This document shows positions 42,533 through 51,701 of a stretch of 64,000 nt of DNA, in pieces (the first letter of the stretch is position 1; each line of letters opens with the position of its first letter). Both the position numbers and the translations under genes were made by a program. The notes below the pieces were generated by a model, which saw nothing but the letters and a program-made list of their open reading frames with translations, was not told the DNA's origin and did no database searches. This DNA is from Roseinatronobacter sp052379845. Its GTDB lineage: Bacteria; Pseudomonadota; Alphaproteobacteria; Rhodobacterales; Rhodobacteraceae. Location of the stretch: assembly GCA_052379845.1 (NCBI GenBank), contig JBQTCF010000010.1; one strand, written 5' to 3'.

Positions 42533-43165
42533 CGGTTCCTGGGCTTGATACGCCTTGCGCAGCAAATCAGGGTCATCATGGTGCAATTCAACTGTGACAA
42601 CACCGGGAAGCTGCGCAAAATCCTGCATCAGGCGGTGCGGGTGCCAGTTGCGGGATATGTCGCCCAGACCGGGCAATTGTTGCAGCAAACCAGATGTGGA
42701 AATCGCGCAGCGCGCAGGCCCGACCGGCCCGCCCTGCTGCGCAAGCGCCATGGCCTGCGCGGCGACATCAGGGGTGACCCGCAAACGCTGGACAACCGCA
42801 TAATGCGATTCCCGCACATGGCTAAGATAGAAAGACGCCCCCGCAGCGGATGTCATACCATAATGCACATCATTGCGTTCAGGTATCGTGTCCAGATGCC
42901 AGCTTCCTGCGGGGTCAAACAACACACGTTCCGCACCGTTGATAAACAGCGCCGTATGATGCCCGTTGCCTGATGTGTGGTGCATGATGGTTACCAGCGT
43001 CAGTTCAGGTGCCCCGCCATGCACATGGCGCGCGGCGGCAATTGCGTCGTCACTGGCCCATATCTGCTGCCCGGCACAGGCCGTAAGAAACAAAAACACG
43101 GCCAGAAGCAGGCCAGCGGGAACGATGCCCCGAATACCGCGCAAGGGCATTGCATTTACCGCCAT
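42527..43165 (-). CDS. Uncharacterised lipoprotein, possible permuted NlpC/P60-like enzyme
   Basis: Predicted lipoprotein of 212 residues: hydrophobic N terminus with lipobox LTAC (Cys30). The mature part has HTSGNGHHTALFINGAERVL with a His pair at 69-70, then CAISTSGLL with Cys153. A His strand followed later by a Cys at a helix start is the residue order of circularly permuted NlpC/P60 (LRAT/YiiX-like) proteins; this is inference. ATG at 43165 has AAGG upstream. It converges with and overlaps the L,D-transpeptidase gene by six bases. Confidence 0.7.
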   Translation of the reverse strand: MAVNAMPLRGIRGIVPAGLLLAVFLFLTACAGQQIWASDDAIAAARHVHGGAPELTLVTIMHHTSGNGHHTALFINGAERVLFDPAGSWHLDTIPERNDVHYGMTSAAGASFYLSHVRESHYAVVQRLRVTPDVAAQAMALAQQGGPVGPARCAISTSGLLQQLPGLGDISRNWHPHRLMQDFAQLPGVVTVELHHDDPDLLRKAYQAQEPL

Positions 43166-43207
43166 AACCAACCTTTTTACAGACACATCAGCACGGACAA
43201 GGCGGCG

Positions 43208-43342
43208 TCAGGAATTCGCCAGTGCCATGAAAATCAGCACAGCGATAGACACCGCAGCACCCCAGACCGAATACCGGATAAATCCCGCGAAGGTTTTTTC
43301 CTGTTCCCTGATATCCATTTTGCCGTGCTCATGTTTGGCCAT
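43208..43342 (-). CDS. aa3-type cytochrome c oxidase subunit IV
   Basis: Tiny membrane protein of 44 residues: MAKHEHGKMDIREQEKTFAG, then one membrane helix (SVWGAAVSIAVLIFMALA). The MDIREQEKTF core is the signature of bacterial aa3 oxidase subunit IV, as in Paracoccus and Rhodobacter. It is far from any other oxidase gene here. It is read in the same direction as the lipoprotein gene, 42 bp upstream of it. Confidence 0.93.
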   Translation of the reverse strand: MAKHEHGKMDIREQEKTFAGFIRYSVWGAAVSIAVLIFMALANS

Positions 43343-43433
43343 CGGACGCTCCTGTTCGTTGGATTTTGATTTTCGATATAATATCGCGCGCGCTGTGTCA
43401 CCCCTGCTTGAACGCCAATTCGCAAAGCGCGGG

Positions 43434-44477
43434 TCAGATTGCCTGCCAAAGATAAACGCCATCTTCGTTCAAACACCGACGCGCGCCGCCCGCAGCCGTC
43501 AAATGGTTCAGATGGGCGATGGATTCGACCAGCGCCAGACCATAGACCGCGTCCGTAATCTCGCGCTTGAACAGCGGGGCAAAACACTCTGCCGCCTTGC
43601 GGGGGGTGCCCAGATGCGCCTGAAGGCGCTTCAACGCGCCATGATGGTTCTCGATCATCTGATGCAAGCGCAGGGGCAACCCTGTGTAGGGCAGCTTGTG
43701 GCCCGGCAACACCAGATGATCGGCCTGCGCAAATTCTTTCAGCCTTTCGCAGGATGCCAGCCATTCCGCCACCGGGTCCGCATCCGGTTCGGTTGCGTAA
43801 ACCCCCAGATTGGCGGAAATTGACGGCAGCAACTGATCAGCCCCCAGCACCAGATTGCAGCTTTGCGACCACAGGGTAATCTGGTCAGGGGCATGGCCCT
43901 GACCCAGCCGCACCGCCCAATCGCGTCCGGCCGCCTGCAAGACGCAACCTTCCACCAGCCGATGAAACCCCAGCGGCAGCGGGGCCACACAATCGCAGAA
44001 GTTGAAGGGCCGTTCCTGCGCGCGTTGCGCCAGAATTCTGGGGTCCATACCGGCACGGCGCCAGAAATCCAGCGTTTCGTCATGCGGGCGGTCCTGTTCA
44101 TCCAGAACCAACATCCGTGCCGTCAGCCATGCGGTTCTGGTGGTCCATAATTCCGCCCCCTGCGCCTGAAACCAGCCAGCCAGGCCGATATGGTCGGGGT
44201 GGTGGTGGCTGGCGATAACCCGCCTGACAGGTTTTCCCCGAAACGGACCGGCCAGCAGTTGCCCCCACGCATCGCGCGTGGTCGCCGTGTCAAAGCCGGT
44301 GTCGAACACTGTCCAGCCGTCCCCATCATCCAACACGAAAGCATTGACATGGTCCAGCGCCATGGGCAGCGCCAGCCGGACCCAGAACACGCCATCTGCG
44401 ACGGCGATTGCCGTGCCGGGTTGAGGGGGCGCTGCAAACGGGTAGCGCAGACCGGATGATGTGGGTCCCCCGTCCAT
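43434..44477 (-). CDS. Metallo-beta-lactamase fold hydrolase
   Basis: Protein of 347 residues. The zinc motif HHHPDH (91-96) gives the H-x-H-x-D-H ligand set; more metal ligands are in RLGQGHAPDQITLW and LVLPGHKLPYTG. The C-terminal helical part is typical of glyoxalase II/LACTB2-like hydrolases (possible thioesterase). Its ATG shares one base with the stop of the acyl-CoA dehydrogenase (TGATG), so the two are translationally coupled. A role in hydrolysing a CoA ester made by that enzyme is inferred. Confidence 0.87.
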   Translation of the reverse strand: MDGGPTSSGLRYPFAAPPQPGTAIAVADGVFWVRLALPMALDHVNAFVLDDGDGWTVFDTGFDTATTRDAWGQLLAGPFRGKPVRRVIASHHHPDHIGLAGWFQAQGAELWTTRTAWLTARMLVLDEQDRPHDETLDFWRRAGMDPRILAQRAQERPFNFCDCVAPLPLGFHRLVEGCVLQAAGRDWAVRLGQGHAPDQITLWSQSCNLVLGADQLLPSISANLGVYATEPDADPVAEWLASCERLKEFAQADHLVLPGHKLPYTGLPLRLHQMIENHHGALKRLQAHLGTPRKAAECFAPLFKREITDAVYGLALVESIAHLNHLTAAGGARRCLNEDGVYLWQAI

Positions 44478-46183
44478 CAGACCGCCAGTTCATCATCGGA
44501 CAGGGCATAAAGCCCTGCCGCACCCGCACGCACCTGCACCAATAACCCCGCATGTTCCGGCAACAGACGCGTGATGAAGATACGCGCAAGGGCCTGACGC
44601 GCACTTGTGCCCTTGATAGCGGCCTGCAAATGGTAATGCGCCCCCAACACCCTTGCGAAAGCACGCAGATAGGGCACAGCACCGGCGGCACGCTCGGTCA
44701 TGTCCTGCGTGATCAGCCATTCAGTTGTTTCGCGCAGGGTTTCGGCAGCCTGCCAGACATCTTCCGCAAGGTCCGGCAACGGGCCGCGGGCCGATTCGGC
44801 AAAATCCTCGACTTCCTGCAACAGGCGGAATGCCGCTTCGCCGCCATCCATCATCTTGCGCCCGACAAGGTCCATGGCCTGAATTCCGTTCGTCCCTTCG
44901 TAAATCGCGGTAACGCGCACATCGCGCAAATACTGCGCTGCGCCCGTTTCCTCGATGAAACCCATGCCACCATGAACCTGAATGCCGGTGCTTGCAACCT
45001 CGATCCCGGCATCGGTGCCCTGCGCCTTGGTGATGGGGGTCAGAAGCGCCGCGCGCGCCGCCCATTCATCGGACCCGGTGGCGCGGGCCATGTCGATTGC
45101 CACACTATTGGCCAGCGCAATGGCGCGAACGGCGAATATCTCGGCCTTCATCATCGCCAGCATGCGCCGCACGTCCGCATGTTCAATAATCGTCCCGGTG
45201 GCATTCACGGGCGTGCGCCCCTGTTTGCGGTCGCGGGCATAGGCCAGCGCGTGCTGGAACGCACCTTCGGCGGCCCCGATCCCCTGCACGCCCACCCCCA
45301 CGCGGGCATTGTTCATCATCGTGAACATTGCGGCCATGCCCTTGTTGGGCGCACCCACCATCCAGCCTGTGGCATTGTCATATTCCATGACCGCAGTGGG
45401 CGATCCGTGCAACCCCATCTTGTGTTCCAGCGACACCACACGCAGGCTGTTTTGCGCACCAATACCGCCATCGGCATCAGGCAGGTATTTCGGGACCATG
45501 AACAGGCTTATCCCCTTGGTGCCTTGCGGGGCGTCGGGCAGGCGGGCCAGCACCAGATGGCAGATATTTTCTGCCATATCGTGATCCCCCCAACTGATAT
45601 AGATTTTCTGCCCTGTAATACGGAAACTGCCATCAGCTTGCGGTTCGGCCTTGGTGCGCAACGCGCCCACGTCACTGCCCGCCTGCGGTTCGGTCAGGTT
45701 CATGGTGCCTGTCCATTCGCCCGAAATCAGTTTCGGCAGATATAGCGCTTTCATCTGGTCATCGGCGTGATGCTCCAGCGCTTCGATCTGGCCCTGTGAC
45801 ATCAGCGGGCACAGTTCCAGCGACAAACAGGCCGACGACATCATGTCATTGAGCACCACCGCCAATGTCTGCGGCAACCCCATTCCGCCATATGCGGGGT
45901 CTGCGGCAATGCCCAGCCAGCCCCCCTGTGCAATAGCGTGAAAGCCCCCCGCATAGCCCGGTGACGTGCGCACAACCCCGTTTTCCAGCCGCGCGGGCTG
46001 CAGATCCCCCTGCCGCTGCAGCGGCGCCAGCACATCTTCACACAGGCGCGCGGCTTCTGCCAAAATCGCGGTTGTTGTTTCGCGGGTTGCTTCGGCAAAG
46101 CGTTCCGTCTGGCGCACCTGATCAAAGGCAACGATATGGTCCAGCAAAAAGCCGAAATCCTGAAGCGGGGCGCGGTAGGGCAT
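44477..46183 (-). CDS. Acyl-CoA dehydrogenase, DmdC-like
   Basis: FAD enzyme of 568 residues, the length of 3-methylmercaptopropionyl-CoA dehydrogenase (DmdC) and related proteins. Motifs are NLTEPQAGSDVGALRTKAE, ITGQKIYISWGDHD, HKMGLHGSPTAVMEY and the active-site AIYEGTNGIQAMDL. DmdC works in DMSP demethylation, but family members also act on fatty acyl-CoA, so the symbol is left open. The start MPYRAPLQDF has AGGAGG just upstream. It is coupled to the hydrolase that follows. Confidence 0.88.
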   Translation of the reverse strand: MPYRAPLQDFGFLLDHIVAFDQVRQTERFAEATRETTTAILAEAARLCEDVLAPLQRQGDLQPARLENGVVRTSPGYAGGFHAIAQGGWLGIAADPAYGGMGLPQTLAVVLNDMMSSACLSLELCPLMSQGQIEALEHHADDQMKALYLPKLISGEWTGTMNLTEPQAGSDVGALRTKAEPQADGSFRITGQKIYISWGDHDMAENICHLVLARLPDAPQGTKGISLFMVPKYLPDADGGIGAQNSLRVVSLEHKMGLHGSPTAVMEYDNATGWMVGAPNKGMAAMFTMMNNARVGVGVQGIGAAEGAFQHALAYARDRKQGRTPVNATGTIIEHADVRRMLAMMKAEIFAVRAIALANSVAIDMARATGSDEWAARAALLTPITKAQGTDAGIEVASTGIQVHGGMGFIEETGAAQYLRDVRVTAIYEGTNGIQAMDLVGRKMMDGGEAAFRLLQEVEDFAESARGPLPDLAEDVWQAAETLRETTEWLITQDMTERAAGAVPYLRAFARVLGAHYHLQAAIKGTSARQALARIFITRLLPEHAGLLVQVRAGAAGLYALSDDELAV

Positions 46184-46312
46184 GGGGCCTCCTGAAAAGG
46201 TGTAGATAGTTTGTCGTGGGCGCGCGACGCTTGGCAAGACATGCCACGCACCCTATGAACAGGGTTCTAGCCCGCCTAGACGGAAACCCAAACAAGGACG
46301 CCACGTCACAAC

Positions 46313-47272
46313 ATGACAGCCCAACACGACCAGACGCAGATACTGGACCAAACACCTGCGGGCATTTCGCGCGCCAGCACCATTTTGCGCCGTGGCGGGC
46401 TGGTCGCCATACCCACGGAAACAGTCTACGGGCTGGGGGGCGATGCACGCAACCCCGCCGCAGTGAAGGCCATTTTCGCGGCCAAGGGGCGGCCCGTGCA
46501 TAACCCGCTGATTGTTCATGTGGCTGATCTGGACACCGCAACCGAACTGGCCCGGCTGGACGACACCGCCCGCACATTGGCGCAGCATTTCTGGCCCGGT
46601 GCGTTGACGCTGGTGGCCCCCTTGCGCGACGGGCACGGCTTGGCCCCTGCGGTCACGGCGGGGCTGGACACTGTTGCGCTGCGACTGCCGGCGCATCCTG
46701 CCGCGCGCGCGCTTCTGGCGGAATTTGGCGGGCCGGTTGCTGCGCCATCGGCCAATCCGTCAGGCCAAATAAGCCCGACAACCGCAGCGCATGTCATGGC
46801 GGGCCTGTCGGGGCGCATTGCCGCGGTGCTGGATGGCGGGGCCTGTCCGGTTGGCGTGGAATCCACCATCATTGGCACCGATGACACGGGCCGTGCCGTC
46901 GTGCTGCGCGCAGGCGGCATAAGCCCGGAAATGATGGCCGCAGTTCTGGGCTACCTGCCTGTGCCCACCAAAAGCGCCACCATCACCGCACCGGGCCAGA
47001 TGGCGTCCCATTACGCGCCGCGCGCATCTGTGCGGCTGAATGCCCGCACGCGCGACGGGCAAGAAGTCTGGATAGGGTTCGGCCCGGACTGCGCGGGCGC
47101 GGATTTCACGCTGTCCGAAAACGGCGATCTGGCCGAAGCTGCAGCGCAGCTATTCGCAATTCTGCACAAAGCGGATGCCACAGGCCGCCCCATAGCAGTG
47201 GCCCCTGTGCCCGAATACGGGCTGGGGCTGGCCATCAATGACCGCTTGCGCCGTGCCGCCGCGCCGCGTTGA
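46313..47272 (+). CDS. L-threonylcarbamoyladenylate synthase (Sua5-type)
   Basis: First step of t6A synthesis in tRNA: makes threonylcarbamoyl-AMP from Thr, bicarbonate and ATP. It has 319 residues, i.e. YrdC domain (about 20-215) plus the C-terminal Sua5 domain (about 230-318). Visible segments are GGLVAIPTETVYGLGGDA, KGRPVHNPLIVHV, VAAPSANPSGQISPT and SPTTAAHV, then ITAPGQMASHYAPRA in the linker. Divergent from the acyl-CoA dehydrogenase gene. Confidence 0.93.
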   Translation: MTAQHDQTQILDQTPAGISRASTILRRGGLVAIPTETVYGLGGDARNPAAVKAIFAAKGRPVHNPLIVHVADLDTATELARLDDTARTLAQHFWPGALTLVAPLRDGHGLAPAVTAGLDTVALRLPAHPAARALLAEFGGPVAAPSANPSGQISPTTAAHVMAGLSGRIAAVLDGGACPVGVESTIIGTDDTGRAVVLRAGGISPEMMAAVLGYLPVPTKSATITAPGQMASHYAPRASVRLNARTRDGQEVWIGFGPDCAGADFTLSENGDLAEAAAQLFAILHKADATGRPIAVAPVPEYGLGLAINDRLRRAAAPR

Positions 47273-47291
47273 CGGCTGACAGGGCTGCCCT

Positions 47292-48422
47292 TCAGACCTG
47301 CAGACACTCTTGCAAGATGGCACGAAACAGGCGCACCGCAGGCGCGATCAATGCATCAGGGAAATCATAGTCGGGGTTATGCAGGCTTGGCACGCCTTCC
47401 CCTGCGCCAAGGAAAAACAGCGCCATACGCGATGCACCACCGAACGCGCCAAAATCTTCAGAGGCGCGCATGGGCAAGGCGAATTCGCCTTTTGGCATGT
47501 CCAGCCGGGCTGCGGCCCGCGCCACAATTGCGGCAGCGGCGGGGTCGTTGATACTGGCGTTGAAATGGTCGTGGCGGCTGATCTGCGCATCAAGCCCGCA
47601 TTGCAGGGCCTGCGTTTCGACCAGCTGGCGCAGCTCCTGTTCAAACGCCCCCAGCGCGGGGTCGGTGATGGTGCGCAGCGTGATCCAGATATCGGCCTGC
47701 GCAGGCGAAATCCCGAAGGCAGGCTGGCCCATATGCACATGGCACGCCGTGGCAAGGCGCCAGTCCGGCCCTGCCTGCAGGTCCTGAAACTGCTGCACCC
47801 ATGCCAGCAACCGCTGAACCACCGGCGCAGGTGACAGGCCGGTTTCGGGTTGGGCGGCATGGGCCTCTCGGCCTTGCAGGCGCACGCGCACCCCAACTGA
47901 TGCGCAGGCCGCTGGCCCCGCCGCAACCGCCACTTGCCCAAGCGCCACCCCCGGCATGTTATGCAGCGCAAATGCCCAATCGGGGCGCAGCGCAGTAAAA
48001 CGCGGGTCGGCCAGCACGGCGCGCGCGCCTTCGCCGGTTTCCTCGGCGGGTTGGAACAACAAGATCACGCGGCCCTTGGACAAGGGGCTTTCGGACAGGC
48101 TGCGCCCCAGCCCCGCCAAAATGGCCATATGCCCGTCATGCCCGCAAAGATGCGCCACACCCGCCCTGCCCGACCGGTGCGCGACAAAGCTGCGTTCCTG
48201 TATCGGCAAGGCGTCCAGCTCCGCGCGGAACATGACCGTCGGCCCGTCCTGCGCCCCGTGATAGATGGCAGCGACACCATGCCCGCCCAGATCATCCATG
48301 ATGTGGTCTGGCGCGCCCTGCTTCAGGAAAGCGGCAATTCGGCTTGCAGTTGGCCCTTCGTCCCCGGACAGGTCAGGGTGACGGTGCAAATCATGGCGCA
48401 GGGCAACAAGCGGGTCGGTCAT
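47292..48422 (-). CDS. M20 family amidohydrolase (hippurate hydrolase-like)
   Basis: Zinc-type metallohydrolase of 376 residues. Metal-binding segments are HLCGHDGHMAILAGLGRS, FQPAEETGEGARAVL and FALHNMPG; the dimerisation domain is at about 180-290. The subgroup hydrolyses N-acyl amino acids such as hippurate or N-acetyl-diaminopimelate; no specific substrate can be stated. The start MTDPLVALRHDLHRHP is the typical N terminus. It converges with the Sua5-type gene. Confidence 0.9.
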   Translation of the reverse strand: MTDPLVALRHDLHRHPDLSGDEGPTASRIAAFLKQGAPDHIMDDLGGHGVAAIYHGAQDGPTVMFRAELDALPIQERSFVAHRSGRAGVAHLCGHDGHMAILAGLGRSLSESPLSKGRVILLFQPAEETGEGARAVLADPRFTALRPDWAFALHNMPGVALGQVAVAAGPAACASVGVRVRLQGREAHAAQPETGLSPAPVVQRLLAWVQQFQDLQAGPDWRLATACHVHMGQPAFGISPAQADIWITLRTITDPALGAFEQELRQLVETQALQCGLDAQISRHDHFNASINDPAAAAIVARAAARLDMPKGEFALPMRASEDFGAFGGASRMALFFLGAGEGVPSLHNPDYDFPDALIAPAVRLFRAILQECLQV

Positions 48423-48588
48423 GGGGCGCACTTTCAAATGGGATCACGCCTGTTTCACGCAAATGAACCCCGCTGTCCAGCCAGGACCCAAAGGCCCCGG
48501 CCATGAAAACAATCCATGTTAAGCCCATGTTCACGGGTGGTCATGATAGTAATGCACAATATCACTCAGCTTGGTTCGCATCAGTAAA

Positions 48589-50853
48589 ATGTCCAAAGGG
48601 TTTCCAGACCAGATCATGCGGGAACGCCGCGCGCGCTTGCGCGCGGAGCGTTTGCTGGAACACGCGCGCATGGAATTGACCGCAGCCAATGACCGGCTGA
48701 AAGCGCATGCCTTCAATTTGTCCGACCAGATTATTGAACAACGCGCTGAACTGCAGGGCATGCGCAGCATTGCCGAACAGCTTGAAGGCGTGAACACGCA
48801 AACATCACAGGAATTGCAGATCGCGCATTCTGTCGCGAATCTGGCAGATCTGCGGTTGCGCGAAGCTGTCGAGACCATAACAGACGGATTCGCCGTTTTT
48901 GACAGCGACCAGAAGCTGGTGCTTGCCAATCAGGCTTATCTTAGCGTATTTGACGGGTTCCCAGAGGTTACACAAGGCATAGGGTATAACCGCATTCTTG
49001 AAATATGCGCCTATGAAGGGCTTGTGGACCTGCAAGGCACCGCGCCGGGGGATTGGGTGCAGGCCATGCTGGACCGCTGGTCCAAGCCCCAGATCACACC
49101 GCTTGCAATGCATTTCCTAAACGGTGTCAGCGTGCGGCTGATGGACCGGCGCGTGCCCAATGGCGACTACGTCAGCCTTGTGCGCAATATTACGCGCAGC
49201 CTGAAATATCAGGCACAACTTATCGAAGCCCAAACTCAGGCAGAAGCTGCCGCGCAAACAAAATCTGCGTTTCTGGCGAATATGAGCCATGAAATACGCA
49301 CCCCCATGAACGGGGTTGTCGGCATGGCGGACCTGCTGGCGGAAACCAAACTGGACAGCGAACAACGCATTTACGCCGAAACCATCCGCAACAGTGGGCA
49401 GGCGCTGGTCACCATCATCAATGACATTCTGGACTTCTCCAAGATGGATGCGGGCAAAATGGACCTGTATCCCGAAGATTTTGATCTGGAGAAAACCATC
49501 CATGAAGTTCTGACCTTGCTGGCCCCTGCCGCGCGCGGCAAATCCATAGAACTGATTCTGGATTACGACATTTTCCTGCCGCGTCATTTCAAGGCAGACC
49601 CCGGTCGCGTGCGTCAGGTGCTGACAAACCTGATAGGAAATGCCGTCAAATTTACTGAAACTGGCTATGTTCTGGTGCGCGCTGTGGGTGTGAACAAATC
49701 TGACGAAGGTCAGCTTGTGCATATCACCGTCGAAGATACCGGCATTGGAATTGCCCCGGAACATAGCGAGCACGTCTTCTCGGAATTTCAGCAAGTAGAA
49801 GACGCGACCAACCGCCGTTTCGAAGGGACCGGCCTTGGGCTTGCAATTTCCAAACGGATCATCGAACTTATGGGCGGTTCCATTTGGCTGGAATCCGAGC
49901 CTGGCATCGGGTCGTGTTTCGGGTGTTCCCTCAATCTGGAAATTGCCACTACTGCAGACGCAAATCACAGCTTCCCACCCCCCTTGCCCCAGCGGCTGCA
50001 ACAGGTTTTGCTGATCAGCGACCACCTGATCAGCCGGGGCATACTGGAACGGCATTTCCAGTCAGCGCGCGTGCGAACACTGACAGCGACGCAAGCCATA
50101 CCTGCATTGCGTCTTTTGGGCCAGCAAACAGTCGATCTGGTGTTGATTGACCAAGACCTGTCATCCGATGATGCCGCGCAAATTGCCCGCATGATCGAAA
50201 AAGAGGCCCCCGGTTGCCCATCCATCATGATGTGTTCAGCGATGGCGGAACATTCAAACCTGGCCACGACCGGCGTGATACGGCACGCCTTGCCCAAACC
50301 GCTGCTATGGCGCGATGTCGCGCTGTCAATCTGCGCCGCCTTGGCCGAAACGCAAACGCCCATGCCCACGCCCACCGCAGCTGCACAGCCCGATGGCCCC
50401 GTTCATACTGACCATGCCCCGCTGAAGGTCCTGTATGCCGAGGACAACGCCACAAATCGATTGGTGTTTTCGAAAATGGTGCAAGGGCTTGATCTGGAAC
50501 TTCATTTTGCTGTCAACGGGCGCGAAGCAGTCGAAAAATTTGTCGAGATCGCGCCGGACATCATTTTCATGGATGTGTCCATGCCCGAAATGGACGGGCG
50601 TGAAGCAACGCAACATATCCGCGCATTCGGCAATGGCAAAACTGTTCCCATCATTGCCCTGACAGCGCATGCCCTGCAGGAAGAAACTGCAAAAATGCTG
50701 TCCGCCGGTATGAACGCCACATTGGCAAAGCCATTGCGCAAAGCGGAACTGATTGACGCATTGTCACGCCACAGGCCCGCACTGCGCCCTGTTCAAACCG
50801 ATCGCACGAATACGGGTTTGTCCTGCGCGGAAAGTGCGGGGTCGAATTCATAA
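48589..50853 (+). CDS. Hybrid sensor histidine kinase with degenerate receiver
   Basis: Cytosolic protein of 754 residues without membrane segments. Domains in order: coiled coil (1-80), PAS (about 88-200, ITDGFAVFDSDQKLVLANQA), HisKA with His234 in NMSHEIRTPMNG, HATPase (about 335-450: NLIGNAVKFTE, DTGIGIAPE, GTGLGLAIS), receiver-like (about 470-590) and a full receiver (about 610-730) with Asp662 in IIFMDVSMPEMDG and KPLRKAEL. The first receiver has ISDH instead of an acidic triad, so it is likely inactive. Its 3' end overlaps yaaA. Confidence 0.9.
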   Translation: MSKGFPDQIMRERRARLRAERLLEHARMELTAANDRLKAHAFNLSDQIIEQRAELQGMRSIAEQLEGVNTQTSQELQIAHSVANLADLRLREAVETITDGFAVFDSDQKLVLANQAYLSVFDGFPEVTQGIGYNRILEICAYEGLVDLQGTAPGDWVQAMLDRWSKPQITPLAMHFLNGVSVRLMDRRVPNGDYVSLVRNITRSLKYQAQLIEAQTQAEAAAQTKSAFLANMSHEIRTPMNGVVGMADLLAETKLDSEQRIYAETIRNSGQALVTIINDILDFSKMDAGKMDLYPEDFDLEKTIHEVLTLLAPAARGKSIELILDYDIFLPRHFKADPGRVRQVLTNLIGNAVKFTETGYVLVRAVGVNKSDEGQLVHITVEDTGIGIAPEHSEHVFSEFQQVEDATNRRFEGTGLGLAISKRIIELMGGSIWLESEPGIGSCFGCSLNLEIATTADANHSFPPPLPQRLQQVLLISDHLISRGILERHFQSARVRTLTATQAIPALRLLGQQTVDLVLIDQDLSSDDAAQIARMIEKEAPGCPSIMMCSAMAEHSNLATTGVIRHALPKPLLWRDVALSICAALAETQTPMPTPTAAAQPDGPVHTDHAPLKVLYAEDNATNRLVFSKMVQGLDLELHFAVNGREAVEKFVEIAPDIIFMDVSMPEMDGREATQHIRAFGNGKTVPIIALTAHALQEETAKMLSAGMNATLAKPLRKAELIDALSRHRPALRPVQTDRTNTGLSCAESAGSNS

Positions 50854-51566
50854 CCGGCTGTGTTGAAATCCAGCAAGGCTGCGGGGTCACGCAGCCGGTT
50901 TTCCAGAATGTAGCGCGCCATCGCACCGCGTGCCTTTTTCGCATAGAAACTGACGATCTTTGGCGCGGCCCCGTCGCGGGACTCCATGAAAGCGGGGGTG
51001 ATCACGCGCATGTTCAGCGCGGCCATATCCACCGCGCCGAAATATTCCTGCGACGCGCAGTTTACCAGCACTTTCGCGCCGGTTTCAGCGGCGCTGGCAT
51101 TCAGCGCATCGGAAATCTTGCGGCCCCAATACGCATACAGGTTTTTCCCATGCGCCCCCCCAAGGCGGCTGCCCATTTCCAGCCGGTAGGGTTGCAACGC
51201 ATCAAACGGGCGCAGAACACCATACAGCCCCGACAATATGCGCAGATGGCCCTGTGCCCAATCCAGCGCGTCAGTGTCCAGCGACCGCGCATCAAGGCCG
51301 GTATAGGTGTCACCCGCGAAGCCGTAGATCGCGGCGCGCGTTTCCTCTGGCGCGGGGGTCGGGGTAAAGGCTTGGAACCGTTCAAGGTTCAGCGCAGCCA
51401 GATTATCGCTGATATGCATCAGCTTTTTCAACCCATCAGCGCCAAGACCCCGCGCAAGCCCGGCCAGTTCGGTGGCGTTATCGTGGAATTGCGGTGTGCC
51501 AAGCACACGATTTTCGCCAGATACGGACCAATCCAGTTTTTTGGCTGGCGACAACACAACTAACAT
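50793..51566 (-). CDS. yaaA: Peroxide stress protein YaaA
   Basis: Cytosolic protein of 257 residues. MLVVLSPAKKLDWS is the family N terminus; further marks are ARAIYGFAGDTYTGLDA (here AAIYGFAGDTYTGLDARSL), HLRILSGLYGVLRPFD, NCASQEYFGAVD and RGAMARYILENRLRD. In E. coli it lowers free iron and limits DNA damage during H2O2 stress. Its last 61 bases overlap the convergent histidine kinase gene in another frame. Confidence 0.94.
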   Translation of the reverse strand: MLVVLSPAKKLDWSVSGENRVLGTPQFHDNATELAGLARGLGADGLKKLMHISDNLAALNLERFQAFTPTPAPEETRAAIYGFAGDTYTGLDARSLDTDALDWAQGHLRILSGLYGVLRPFDALQPYRLEMGSRLGGAHGKNLYAYWGRKISDALNASAAETGAKVLVNCASQEYFGAVDMAALNMRVITPAFMESRDGAAPKIVSFYAKKARGAMARYILENRLRDPAALLDFNTAGYEFDPALSAQDKPVFVRSV

Positions 51567-51701
51567 GAGAACCCCTATCTTATGGCTGCGCGTGATTACC
51601 TAGCCAATGGCGCGGATTTGTCCAGACAACATTGCCATATATGGTTGCCCTTCACGCGCCCAACCCCTAGTTTCAGCACAACCCCAAGCAAGAGGCGAAA
51701 A

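Noticed and set aside
51635..51644. Perfect palindrome CCATATATGG between yaaA and yggT
   Set aside because: Ten bases are too few to claim an operator, and no promoter elements at proper distance were found around it.
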